DNA of 38,215 nucleotides from Deltaproteobacteria bacterium (GTDB lineage: Bacteria > Desulfobacterota > JAENJC01). This document shows, in pieces, positions 9,787 to 17,378 of this stretch. Numbering within the stretch: position 1 is the stretch's first letter; each line of letters opens with the position of its first letter. Below the pieces are notes generated by a model. The model was not told the DNA's origin. It saw only the letters and a program-made list of their open reading frames with translations, and ran no database searches. The stretch covers positions 1-38,215 of the forward strand of contig JAUSKU010000024.1 in NCBI GenBank assembly GCA_030646755.1, written 5' to 3'. A program made the position numbers and the translations under genes.

Positions 9787-9822
9787 ACTATACCAGTAAC
9801 AATATCTATATTGTGGTATAGT
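9787..9822. promoter_or_regulatory. Nested palindrome in the divergent promoter region
   Basis: The arms ACTATACCA (9787-9795) and TGGTATAGT (9814-9822) are perfect inverted repeats. Between them lies a second perfect palindrome, CAATAT-CT-ATATTG (9800-9813). On the minus strand a TTGACA (9827-9822) followed after 17 bp by TATTGT (9804-9799) suggests a promoter for the membrane synthase-like gene that overlaps the palindrome. The site therefore looks like an operator between two divergent genes; the regulator is unknown. Confidence 0.55.
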
Positions 9823-9891
9823 GTCAAGAACATAATTTAGTTGCAAACAGATAAATGGCAACATTTCCCTTTGTTTATGCGAAAAGGAAAA

Positions 9892-10842
9892 ATGAGTAAT
9901 TCCGAACCAGTTGAATATGCTGAGGTATCCTTTAAGGTAAAGCCTCATCATTCAGGCTTAAGACTTGATGAATTCTTGAAGGCAATGCTGCATCGCTATT
10001 CAAGGAATGAGATCCACACCATCATAGAATCAAAACTCGTACAAAAAGAGAGAAGACTGAGGAAGGCCAGCATCGTGAGGACCGGTGATGAGTTCATTCT
10101 TCTGTATCCTAAAAAAGAAGAGGCTGTTAAGGATATCGAAATACCGGTAATATTTGAAGACGACCACATACTCATCGTCAACAAACCTCCTGATATGTCT
10201 GTGCATTCAACAAACCCCTGGGGTAAGAACGACCTCATCCAGCAGTTGAGAAGACAGCGTAAAGATAACGAGCTATTCCTGGCCCACAGGATAGACCGCG
10301 AGACAAGCGGCATAGTCCTCATATCACGCTCCACAGCTATTTCAAGAAAGCTCGGAGAGGCTTTTTCCAGACGGGATGTTGAAAAAGAGTATACAGCATT
10401 GGTATTCGGCGAAATAGCAGGTGAGAAAGGTACGATAGATCTGCCTATATGTCGGGATGAGAAGTCGACAGTAAAGATAAAGATGACAACAGGCGGCGCG
10501 AATGGAGCGCCTTCAATAACCGACTACACGGTTTTAAAGAGGTTTAATGGATTTACCGTGGTGCGAACCAGGCCAAAGACAGGACGCCAGCACCAGATAA
10601 GGGTTCATTTTTCCGCAATCGGCCATCCGCTGGTCGGGGATAAGATATACAAGGACGAGAGACTATTTCTAAAGTTCATTAAGGATGGGTTCACAGAGGA
10701 ACTTGGAAGGGAACTCATATTAAACAGACACGCACTCCATGCATCGAGTATTTCCTTTATCCATCCTGTTACTGGAATAAGGCTTAAAGGTGAGGCCGAG
10801 ATCTCGGAAGATTTAAGAGCAATTATTAAGAGTCTGGAGTAA
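9892..10842 (+). CDS. RluA/RluD-family rRNA pseudouridine synthase
   Basis: 316 aa from ATG 9892 (AAGGA just upstream); the frame is open from TTG 9841. An S4 RNA-binding domain ('LRLDEFLKAML...RNEIHTIIE', about residues 22-75) is followed by the pseudouridine synthase domain. The catalytic aspartate lies in 'HRIDRETSG' near residue 135, and 'TGRQHQIRVHF' near 230 is the second signature. The family converts uridines to pseudouridine in 23S rRNA. RluD, modifying helix 69, is the best guess, but RluC and other paralogues share this architecture. It is transcribed divergently from the upstream membrane protein. Confidence 0.9.
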   Translation: MSNSEPVEYAEVSFKVKPHHSGLRLDEFLKAMLHRYSRNEIHTIIESKLVQKERRLRKASIVRTGDEFILLYPKKEEAVKDIEIPVIFEDDHILIVNKPPDMSVHSTNPWGKNDLIQQLRRQRKDNELFLAHRIDRETSGIVLISRSTAISRKLGEAFSRRDVEKEYTALVFGEIAGEKGTIDLPICRDEKSTVKIKMTTGGANGAPSITDYTVLKRFNGFTVVRTRPKTGRQHQIRVHFSAIGHPLVGDKIYKDERLFLKFIKDGFTEELGRELILNRHALHASSISFIHPVTGIRLKGEAEISEDLRAIIKSLE

Positions 10843-11176
10843 CAATGCGAAATGACAGATATAATCAGCATATAAATGATTTAAGCTGTCTTGACCCTAA
10901 ATACAATCAATGTCGCATAAGATATATTATGTAAACTTTCATATTCGCAGTTGCCTTGCAGCAGGCTTCCTCTGAACCAGAGTACGTGCCGGGTGTTAAC
11001 GGATGTCTCCTGGCGCTACCCCGTTAGCTGCACTATAATTACTCTTATGGTCATATGTAAGAAGATGAGACCCTTCGCTTCGTTCAGGGTGACAGTCGTG
11101 TGTTTGTCATTCTGAGGCAAAGCCGAAGAATCTTTCCTTACTCCTGATCTCCTAAGTAAATTTAAGGAAATAACAA
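10843..11176 (+). other. Non-coding gap with possible structured element
   Basis: No gene was found. Bases 10947-11031 can fold as a closed multi-branch structure: an outer stem (10947-10951 with 11027-11031) and hairpins at 10953-10966 (GCCT/AGGC), 10970-10982 (CTCTG/CAGAG) and 10997-11026 (TAACGG/CCGTTA). I do not recognise it as a known RNA family; it could be a leader RNA for the isoaspartyl methyltransferase gene or a repeat remnant. Bases 11067-11137 are dispersed repeats. Confidence 0.4.
11067..11137. repeat. Dispersed repeat (CCTTCGCTTCGTTCAGGGTGA family)
   Basis: The segment 11067-11094 is the reverse complement, with one mismatch in 28 bases, of 22769-22796. The following TGTCATTCTGAGG...CCGAAGAATC unit also has relatives at 22811-22900. 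Confidence 0.8.
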
Positions 11177-11908
11177 GTGGGTGAATGGATGAATCTGCTT
11201 TGGAAATCCCTTGTCATATCGATTCTTATCCTTTCCACCCCTCCCTACCCTGCTTTATGCAAGGATGATCCGTATTACAACCAGCGCATAAAGATGATCG
11301 AGAGGGACATTAAGGGACGCGGGGTAAGCGACAAGAGGGTCCTTGCAGCCATGACGAAGGTGAAGAGGCACCTCTTTGTCTCGCCTTCGATGAGGAACGC
11401 CGGTTACGAAGACCATCCCCTCCCTATAGGAGAGGGTCAGACCATATCCCAGCCATACATAGTCGCCCTTATGACCGAGGAGTTGAAGCTCAAGGTAGGG
11501 GAGAAGGTCTTGGAGATAGGGACAGGCTCAGGATACCAGGCCGCTGTCCTTGCGGAGATGGGGACGGATGTGAGGACCATAGAGATAAGGAAGGGACTGG
11601 CTGAATCGGCCCGGAAGAGGCTAAAGGATCTGGGGTACAAGAACATAAAGGTCAAATACGGCGACGGGTATTTCGGCTGGGATGAGGAGGGCCCCTTTGA
11701 TGCAATAATGGTGACCGCAGCAGCTAACCATATCCCGCCGCCGCTGATAAAACAGCTTAAAGATGGAGGTCGACTCATCATACCACTTGGAAGCACAACG
11801 TATTACCAGACCCTCACCCTTGTAACAAAGGTAAAGGGAGAGCTTGACGTCAGGCAGATCATAGGGGTTGCCTTTGTGCCGATGGTTGGGAAGATGTTAG
11901 GGGAATGA
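11177..11908 (+). CDS. pcm: Protein-L-isoaspartate O-methyltransferase, probably exported
   Basis: 243 aa. GTG 11177 has AAGGA eight bases upstream; ATG 11189 is the alternative start. A hydrophobic stretch '[14 protein letters not shown]' ending near 'ALCKDD' looks like a signal peptide (possibly a lipobox-like Cys), so the enzyme probably acts in the periplasm. The remainder is a standard PCM fold: '[15 protein letters not shown]', the SAM loop '[16 protein letters not shown]' and 'GGRLIIPLG'. The enzyme methylates isoaspartyl residues and starts repair of damaged proteins. Its 3' end overlaps the end of the convergent gene by 50 bp. Confidence 0.92.
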   Translation: MGEWMNLLWKSLVISILILSTPPYPALCKDDPYYNQRIKMIERDIKGRGVSDKRVLAAMTKVKRHLFVSPSMRNAGYEDHPLPIGEGQTISQPYIVALMTEELKLKVGEKVLEIGTGSGYQAAVLAEMGTDVRTIEIRKGLAESARKRLKDLGYKNIKVKYGDGYFGWDEEGPFDAIMVTAAANHIPPPLIKQLKDGGRLIIPLGSTTYYQTLTLVTKVKGELDVRQIIGVAFVPMVGKMLGE

Positions 11909-13916
11909 CCGCCAGCCATGCAATGATGTAGCATCCTGCAGCCAGGACATGAACTGTGCTGAAACCCCAGGCCAGGGCCGCCATCATGGCCAGTACGGAG
12001 CTTATGACGGAGAATGAGCCGTTTATGCACCATGCCCATGGTATCAACTCCGGCTGATTTCTTCCAAGGATAGACATCCCTGTGGGAAAGGGTATCCCCA
12101 TGACAATTCCGAGGGGGAAGAACAGAAGGAAGGTAAGTGCAAACCTCATTATGATAGCCATGCCGGCTATCTTCTCAGTCGCTGCCCCCATTATAAAAAG
12201 ATAGATTATCGCAAGTACAGGAACCATAAGGAGTATATGGATCGAATACCTTTCCGTTATCCTGAGGCGGCCTGAGAGATAGCTCCCGATCCCTGTTGAA
12301 AGCAGCAACGTAAAGAGGACAGCGGATATGGCATATACAGGCTCCCCAAGGACAGGTATCATCCTCTGCATGATCGATATCTCCAGGAACATAAATCCTA
12401 TGCCTATGGCGGAGAAATAAGTAGTTATAGCAAGAAGCGGTTTACCCCACGCACCCCGTTCGCCCTGAGCTTGTCGAAGGGCTCTCTTACTCAAGACAAA
12501 CGGAGCCATTATCAGAGCAATGCTCGCCGCAATAGATTGAATAAGTATCCATGGGAGGAGATACCCGCCCTCGATTAGAATCCCCCACTTCCTTCCAACG
12601 CCCTCGTAAGTCTCCTTCATCCTCGTCATCTTGAATGTCTGTCCGAAGAAAGGCCTGTCGTCCGTTGCCGGGCTCACGTCAAAGATATAGTCCCTGTAAA
12701 ACCTTTCCTTGTCTCCTTCAAGGATCGTTCGAAAGAGCCTGTGATATAACGGTTCCGGGAACCTGTTGTATATATTCGCCTCATCCTCCTTCATTCCAGG
12801 GTACCAGACAAGGTCAAACCTCTCCTCACGGCAAAACTCCTTCACAGTGTCAATGTCAGAGGCATTTACGACTCCATTTTTTGCAAGGATGGTCAGGACG
12901 CCCCAGCTCCTGATGGCGATGATCCTGTCCGCTGCCTTTGGGTGTAAGGATTCCCCCTCACCCTGACCCTCTACCCGTCCGGGCATAAATCCCGCAAGGG
13001 GAGAGGGAATAAGAGTTGCTTCCCCTCCCTTGATGGGAGGGGATTGAGGGGAGGGTGAACTGGTTTTCAATGCCTCTGTAATAGTTGTTAACAGCTTCAA
13101 CTCCTGCCTCGGCGGGGGCAATAAATAAATACTGGCGGTTAGAAAGCCGTCTTTTTTAAGATGTTTGATATAGTCCGAAAAGGCCTCAACCGTAAGGTTG
13201 TATTCTTCCTGCATCCCCATGATGCCGGAGGAAGATGAACCAAGGGTATCTGTCAGAGGCAGTTGGATAATGTCAAAGCTGCGCCCTGATCCTTTTAAGA
13301 CGTTCCTTCCATATCCGTGCCTTATCTTAAGTTCATTGTACAGTCCGCCGGAGAAGCTTGAAAGAGACCCTTCCATGGCAGAAAGGACGATCCCCCTTGT
13401 CTCAGATCCCGACACATCTCTCTCGCAGTTTTCCAAAGCAGAAAGGACCTCCATCCCACCGCCGGGATCAACGACAAAGACATCCCCTCCCCTTCGAAGG
13501 CGGTACGGAAGGGAAGAAGGGAGGTGTCGCAAAAATGAGAGGTCTCCATTTCTATCCGTGACCGTGGAGAGTCCCCCTCCATTTATGGTGAACCCCATCT
13601 GCGTCGGAAGCGGCGATTGATATGTAAGGCTTATACCCGGTGCGGCCCTCACTGCCGGGCTTTCAACTATATCCATTTCCCTGTATGGAGACATCCTGAT
13701 CTCAAGCAGATTCGGGTTAAATACCGCCAGGATCAAGAGGGCAGCGGCAATCATAGGCGTTACAGAGCCCTTGGCCTTGGAAGGGAGGCAAAAGAGGAAG
13801 GACGCTATGAGGGAGATGACAGCAGATACTAATACAGCCCCCTCTCCACCGGCCTTTGAAAAGTGGCAAGAAAACCGTGAATCTGTGAATCTGTTTCTCC
13901 ACTGACCACCGGCCAC
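11859..13916 (-). CDS. Membrane spermidine-synthase-like protein, main part of a frame-broken gene
   Basis: 685 aa in this frame. The N-terminal part after the break has membrane segments ('[19 protein letters not shown]'), the middle holds a degenerate nucleotide-binding loop '[16 protein letters not shown]' and a synthase-like domain, and the C-terminal third has about six membrane helices. The natural gene appears to start at 14104 in another frame; the first 15 residues here ('[10 protein letters not shown]...') are repeat-derived. Two further repeats lie in frame: 12952-13062 (peptide with '[18 protein letters not shown]') and 12458-12481 ('LRQAQGERG'). The acidic residue and catalytic motifs of true spermidine synthases are not evident, so enzymatic activity is doubtful. 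Its frame ends 50 bp inside the convergent pcm. Confidence 0.7.
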   Translation of the reverse strand: MAGGQWRNRFTDSRFSCHFSKAGGEGAVLVSAVISLIASFLFCLPSKAKGSVTPMIAAALLILAVFNPNLLEIRMSPYREMDIVESPAVRAAPGISLTYQSPLPTQMGFTINGGGLSTVTDRNGDLSFLRHLPSSLPYRLRRGGDVFVVDPGGGMEVLSALENCERDVSGSETRGIVLSAMEGSLSSFSGGLYNELKIRHGYGRNVLKGSGRSFDIIQLPLTDTLGSSSSGIMGMQEEYNLTVEAFSDYIKHLKKDGFLTASIYLLPPPRQELKLLTTITEALKTSSPSPQSPPIKGGEATLIPSPLAGFMPGRVEGQGEGESLHPKAADRIIAIRSWGVLTILAKNGVVNASDIDTVKEFCREERFDLVWYPGMKEDEANIYNRFPEPLYHRLFRTILEGDKERFYRDYIFDVSPATDDRPFFGQTFKMTRMKETYEGVGRKWGILIEGGYLLPWILIQSIAASIALIMAPFVLSKRALRQAQGERGAWGKPLLAITTYFSAIGIGFMFLEISIMQRMIPVLGEPVYAISAVLFTLLLSTGIGSYLSGRLRITERYSIHILLMVPVLAIIYLFIMGAATEKIAGMAIIMRFALTFLLFFPLGIVMGIPFPTGMSILGRNQPELIPWAWCINGSFSVISSVLAMMAALAWGFSTVHVLAAGCYIIAWLAVIPLTSSQPSAQRQPL
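12458..12481. repeat. Dispersed repeat (CCTGAGCTTGTCGAAGG family) in frame
   Basis: GTTCGCCCTGAGCTTGTCGAAGG is the core of a repeat also seen at 15391-15413 and, in altered form, at 15421-15464. Here it is translated in frame within the membrane protein. Confidence 0.7.
12952..13062. repeat. C/G-rich bipartite palindromic repeat in frame in a CDS
   Basis: It has the same two-block arrangement as 50-142: a C-rich/G-rich pair with a longer loop here, then AATAAGAGTTG, then CCCCTCCCTTGATGGGAGGGG and a GGGTGAAC end. It adds about 37 residues of Pro/Gly/Ser-rich peptide to the membrane protein without a stop or shift. Confidence 0.75.
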
Positions 13917-14104
13917 CGGCCAACGACCACCGTCATTACCGCCCCCCCGGCCCCTATTCCCAGGAGGGCGATGCTGATCACCAAGAAGGCGAAGTGGTAA
14001 CCCTGGGATACCGAAAATATCCTGGTCAGTCCGATTTCATATGTAAGGGTTGCAGCGGAGACAAGGAATATGGCTAAGAAGGTCCTTGCGGAGCTTCGGT
14101 TCAT
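13829..14104 (-). pseudogene. N-terminal fragment of the frame-broken membrane synthase-like gene
   Basis: 91 codons. The start codon overlaps the stop of the MarC gene as ATGA, a sign of translational coupling. The peptide begins with two membrane segments ('LAIFLVSAATLTYEIGLTRIFSV', 'FAFLVISIALLGIGAGGAV') typical of the start of fused membrane/spermidine synthases. After about residue 58 it turns into repeat-derived sequence (13875-13930) and stops at 13829, while the expected continuation is found in the 11859-13916 frame. Either a repeat insertion inactivated or split the gene, or there is a sequencing error; reinitiation at 13916 is possible. Confidence 0.65.
13875..13930. repeat. Dispersed repeat (GACCACCGGCCACCGG family) at a frame break
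   Basis: Contains ACTGACCACCGGCCACCGG followed by CCAACGACCACCG, and a short tandem GTGAATCT. The related sequence ACTGACCATCGATCACCGATCACCGGCCACCGG-like lies between secF and secD (35881-35950). Confidence 0.65.
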
Positions 14105-14703
14105 TGCATACTGCCAGCGGCAACAAAGGTCATTATCCCCTTACGCACCATCATCACGCCTATGGCTGCAAGGATCAGACCCGCCAGTTTAGATATGGCC
14201 TTTGTCCCTGCGCTTCCAAGGAAACGGTTGATCGGATCCGACAGGGAAAATATGATGCCGGCAATGAGAATGTTCAGAATGACAGCTGAGACCGCCGGGT
14301 AAACACCATACTCTCCAGCGAGAAGTATGCTTGTGGTCAGAACAGCGGGGCCTACGATCAATGGGACACCTATAGGGACAGCCCCAATGCATTCCGGGCA
14401 CTCGGAATTATTCAGGCGAGGCTGCCTGTCAAACAAGAGATGTTCCCTTAAGGCCAGGACAAACAGAAGCGCTCCGCCAGCTATCATAAAATCGGCAATC
14501 GTAACACCAAGAAGGTTAAGAGTAGTCTTTCCCAGGGCCAGGAAGGAAAGGGCGACTATCATCGCGGTAAGAACCGACTGCCACAGGATGCGCCTCACCT
14601 GACGGCGCTCAAGTCCTTCAGTCAGTCCTATAAATATCGGAAGCACCCCCAGTGCGTCCACTGCCACAAACAGGGGAACAAAGCATAACCAAAACTCAGA
14701 CAT
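14101..14703 (-). CDS. MarC-family integral membrane protein
   Basis: 200 aa with six predicted membrane segments in two inverted-repeat-like halves. 'FVPLFVAVDALGVLPIFIGLTEG' at the N terminus and 'PIGVPLIVGPAVLTT' in the middle match the two conserved MarC loops. The family function is unresolved; the old link to multiple antibiotic resistance is not supported in E. coli, and a transport role is assumed. GGAG lies ten bases before the ATG. It sits 31 bp after nth and overlaps the next gene by four bases, so it is in an operon. Confidence 0.9.
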   Translation of the reverse strand: MSEFWLCFVPLFVAVDALGVLPIFIGLTEGLERRQVRRILWQSVLTAMIVALSFLALGKTTLNLLGVTIADFMIAGGALLFVLALREHLLFDRQPRLNNSECPECIGAVPIGVPLIVGPAVLTTSILLAGEYGVYPAVSAVILNILIAGIIFSLSDPINRFLGSAGTKAISKLAGLILAAIGVMMVRKGIMTFVAAGSMQ

Positions 14704-14734
14704 TAAATAATTTCTCCTCTACCTCTACCTGATT

Positions 14735-15367
14735 TCATATCTCCCTCGAAGGACATATGTCGTACAAGACACATTCACTGTGTTTTGGTTTCTTTGCCTG
14801 GCATATCTTTCTTCCGTGAAATATCAGGAGGTGAGACACATTCCCCCATTTTTCCCTGGGCGTTATGACCATAAGGTCTTGCTCAACCTTTACAGGGTCC
14901 TCATTCTTCGTAAGCCCAAGCCTGAAGGCAAGCCTCTTTACATGGGTATCAACGGCAATCCCCTCGTTTATCCCGTAGATAACGGAAAGTACTATGTTTG
15001 CCGTCTTCCTTGCAACGCCAGGAAGGGTTATAAGCTCATCCATAGTCTTTGGAACCTGTGAATTAAACCTCTCCAGTATCATCGTTGCTGAACCCTGGAT
15101 ATTCTTTGCCTTGTTCCTGTAAAAATTAACGGAGCTTACGTCCTTCTGAAGGGTTTCAGGATCGGCATCGGCAAAATCTTTAACAGATCTATATTTTTTA
15201 AAAAGGGACTGTGTCACCTTGTTTACCTGGGCATCTGTTGTCTGGGCCGAAAGGATGGTGGATACAAGCAGCTCGAATGGCGTCTTGTAATTAAGGGCAG
15301 TCTTTGGATCATGATATTCTTTCTTCAGGCGCTTTAAGATTTCAGATACCTTTTCCTGACCCTTCAT
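14735..15367 (-). CDS. nth: Endonuclease III, DNA glycosylase/AP lyase
   Basis: 210 aa from ATG 15367 with GGGAGG six bases upstream. The frame is open to 15430, but that extension is repeat-derived. The enzyme removes oxidised pyrimidines and cuts the abasic site. The helix-hairpin-helix 'LPGVARKTANIVLS' carries the catalytic Lys, and 'GIAVDTHVKRL' carries the catalytic Asp. The C-terminal Fe-S loop normally reads C-x6-C-x2-C-x5-C. Here it is C-QAKKPK-H-SE-C-VLYDI-C: the second cysteine is a histidine (codon CAC). The other three cysteines are kept, so a Cys3His cluster is possible, or the cluster may be weakened or lost. Confidence 0.93.
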   Translation of the reverse strand: MKGQEKVSEILKRLKKEYHDPKTALNYKTPFELLVSTILSAQTTDAQVNKVTQSLFKKYRSVKDFADADPETLQKDVSSVNFYRNKAKNIQGSATMILERFNSQVPKTMDELITLPGVARKTANIVLSVIYGINEGIAVDTHVKRLAFRLGLTKNEDPVKVEQDLMVITPREKWGNVSHLLIFHGRKICQAKKPKHSECVLYDICPSREI

Positions 15368-15390
15368 AGATGCCTCCCGATCATACTCCC

Positions 15391-15464
15391 CTTCGACATG
15401 CTCAGGGCGAACGTAACTATATCCGTTCATGGTGAGCTTGTCATCCGTTCATGGTGAGCTTGTC
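15391..15464. repeat. Dispersed repeat with a 22-bp perfect tandem duplication
   Basis: CTTCGACATGCTCAGGGCGAACG (15391-15413) belongs to the same family as 12458-12481. ATCCGTTCATGGTGAGCTTG-TC is repeated exactly at 15421-15442 and 15443-15464. The block lies between the DUF512 gene and nth. Confidence 0.85.
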
Positions 15465-15488
15465 GAACCATATAAGCTTTGAATAAAT

Positions 15489-16787
15489 TTACAGCAATCC
15501 TAAGGTTTCTGCAAATCCGGCAGGCGAGGCATCAAACTTTTGGACCTTTACATGGAGGGTATTTTCTATATCTGTGAGGGTCACGTCATCTAAGAAGATA
15601 TCTTCTTCCAGCTTCAACATTGCATTTGGTATGTAGAGGACATCCCCAAGTTCCTTACCCGTAAGCGATTTTATTATGTCTCCACCTGTAAGAAGCCCGG
15701 TTGTTGTAATACTGGGGCCAAGGAATTCGTTCCTAACCACCTCAAGGCGGATATTGACACCCTTAATCTCATTAACCCTTTCTACAAGGGCCTTTACAAA
15801 CCTTGACGGCAACTCACCTGTTATTACAGTCCCGTTCACCTCTCTTTTGGCCTTTTTGGGGAGCTTCCCGTCTATGGCCTCAAGTTCATAGAGGAAGGAA
15901 GGTATCATCCCTACGCCGTTTTCTATCTGGGAAAAATCCCCATAAAATTCGTAGGGCGGGAAATCCACATCCCCTTTTATATAGAACTCGTCAGAGAGAA
16001 AGATGAACGGGTCATCGTAATCTTTAATGAACCTGTCCTGGACAGTTTTTATCTCGGCAATAAGGCCCCTTGCATAATCCCTTGTCACAGGCTTGATCGG
16101 ATACAGTTTTTCCCTGTATCTGCTGAGGCCCACCGGTACAACGGCAAGGGAGGCAACCCTTGGATAGAAATGGATCAGATCTTGTATAGTTCTCTGAAGC
16201 TCCTCCCCGTCGTTAATATCAGGACACAGGACCACCTGGCAGTGAAGCTCTATCTTTGCATCAGTAAGCTCTTTTATAATAGGGATTATGTCCCTTGCCT
16301 TGGGATTGCCTGTAAGCATCCTCCTAAGCTCAGGGTTCGTGGCATGGACGGAGATATACAGCGGTGAAAGCCTCTCCTCCTTTATCCTCTCCAGCTCCTT
16401 GTCCGTTATGGTCGCCATGGTGACGTAATTCCCTGAAAGGAATGAGAAGCGGTAGTCCTCGTCCTTGAAGTAGAGGGTCTTTCTAAGCCCCCTGGGAAGC
16501 TGGTGGGCAAAGCAGAATATGCAGTTGTTCTTGCAGGCCTTTGGCTTTAGAGGAGGGAAGTTAAGCCCAAGCTCTTCCCCTTCATACTTTTCAACCTCTA
16601 TCTCCCACTCCTCCCCGTCGGTCTTGAGGACACCAAGGAGCAGTTCAGGGTCTGATGAGAAGAAGCGGTAGTCAAGGATGTCGTTTACTTCATGGCCGTT
16701 TATGGACAGAAGCATATCACCACTGTCGAGACCAAGCTCAGAGGCAATACTGTCGGGGTCAACGGATGTTATTAAAAGGCCTTTCAT
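15489..16787 (-). CDS. DUF512 protein with PDZ-like and radical-SAM-like domains
   Basis: 432 aa. Residues 1-65 resemble a PDZ domain ('GLLITSVDPDSIASELGLDSGDMLLSI' region). The motif 'CKNNCIFCF' near residue 84, spaced C-x3-C-x2-C, fits a radical SAM [4Fe-4S] site, followed by a TIM-barrel-like region with 'LHCQVVLCPDINDG'. The C-terminal 200 residues are the DUF512 domain, ending near 'LYIPNAMLKLEEDIFLDDVTL'. The length is typical of the family, common in anaerobes; the function is unknown. It heads a probable minus-strand operon with nth, marC and the membrane synthase-like gene. A 44-bp copy of its first 15 codons occurs at 22559-22602. Confidence 0.9.
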   Translation of the reverse strand: MKGLLITSVDPDSIASELGLDSGDMLLSINGHEVNDILDYRFFSSDPELLLGVLKTDGEEWEIEVEKYEGEELGLNFPPLKPKACKNNCIFCFAHQLPRGLRKTLYFKDEDYRFSFLSGNYVTMATITDKELERIKEERLSPLYISVHATNPELRRMLTGNPKARDIIPIIKELTDAKIELHCQVVLCPDINDGEELQRTIQDLIHFYPRVASLAVVPVGLSRYREKLYPIKPVTRDYARGLIAEIKTVQDRFIKDYDDPFIFLSDEFYIKGDVDFPPYEFYGDFSQIENGVGMIPSFLYELEAIDGKLPKKAKREVNGTVITGELPSRFVKALVERVNEIKGVNIRLEVVRNEFLGPSITTTGLLTGGDIIKSLTGKELGDVLYIPNAMLKLEEDIFLDDVTLTDIENTLHVKVQKFDASPAGFAETLGLL

Positions 16788-17378
16788 CGTGAGTATCTCT
16801 CCATCTCATACGTATAATGGAAAGACAGTATCATATTACATTTGCAAGTCAAGTGGACTCTTGACTCCGAGAGATTTTTTTGAAGTTACTCCCTGAACCC
16901 GCTTGGCATATATCCCTTTCAAATGCTACTAACCAGAAGATAGAACTAACCAATAGTGGATATTGAACTTCATAGAAAAAATACCATAAAAAAATAATAC
17001 AAATATCCTTGACAGTCAATCCTATTTTATCATAGAATTCGAAAAGAATATAACAAGCCCTAAGTAATATGTTTTAGGCATATTCAAAAACCTTCTTATT
17101 GTCGTATAATAATAAGATTTTATTGTTATACGGCAACAGCATAAAAAAGCACTGATTTGATGGCCTTAACTAATTGATTTTATGTGTATATTTAAAAACC
17201 TGAATAAAGTCATATAATAATAAGTTTTTATTGTTATACGGCAAAGAACAGGAAAAAGCTGTAACTTATTAATTTAACTTGTATATTCAAAAAGCTGCAT
17301 AAAGTCGTAAAACGATAAAATTATACCTATTCTACGTATACGTAGAAAAAACACTGTTATGATCCAAATAAAAATTGA
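16788..17378. other. AT-rich non-coding stretch upstream of the cassette region
   Basis: About 590 bp without a supported gene. It separates the housekeeping operon from the foreign island and contains the tandem repeats described at 17081-17347. No integrase gene is seen here or elsewhere in the window. The base composition is markedly more A+T-rich than both flanks. Confidence 0.7.
17081..17347. repeat. Three tandem ~100-bp repeats with long hairpins and an 18-bp palindrome
   Basis: Units begin at 17081, 17189 and 17284 with TATTCAAAAA-like sequence. Units 1 and 2 each contain a near-perfect hairpin (17101-17134 and about 17209-17242) of the form GTCGTATAATAATAA / TTATTGTTATACGGC, a stem of about 15 bp if G-T pairs are allowed. 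Unit 3 is degenerate and ends in the perfect palindrome TTCTACGTATACGTAGAA (17330-17347). The GTTATACGGC ends resemble the GTTATGCGGC end of the attC-like site at 17771, so these may be decayed cassette recombination sites or a protein-binding array. Confidence 0.7.

Noticed and set aside
10943..11035. Reading of this segment as a cobalamin, cyclic-di-GMP or SRP RNA
   Set aside because: A GCCAGGAGAC-like string and some other short matches occur on the minus strand, but the rest of each consensus is missing or in the wrong order.
13018..13062. CRISPR-like or tandem repeat array
   Set aside because: The repeats are palindromic and dispersed, without regular spacers or cas genes.
15368..15430. 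Upstream extension of endonuclease III ('VRPEHVEGEYD...')
   Set aside because: It is translated from a dispersed repeat, and a much better ribosome-binding site precedes ATG 15367.
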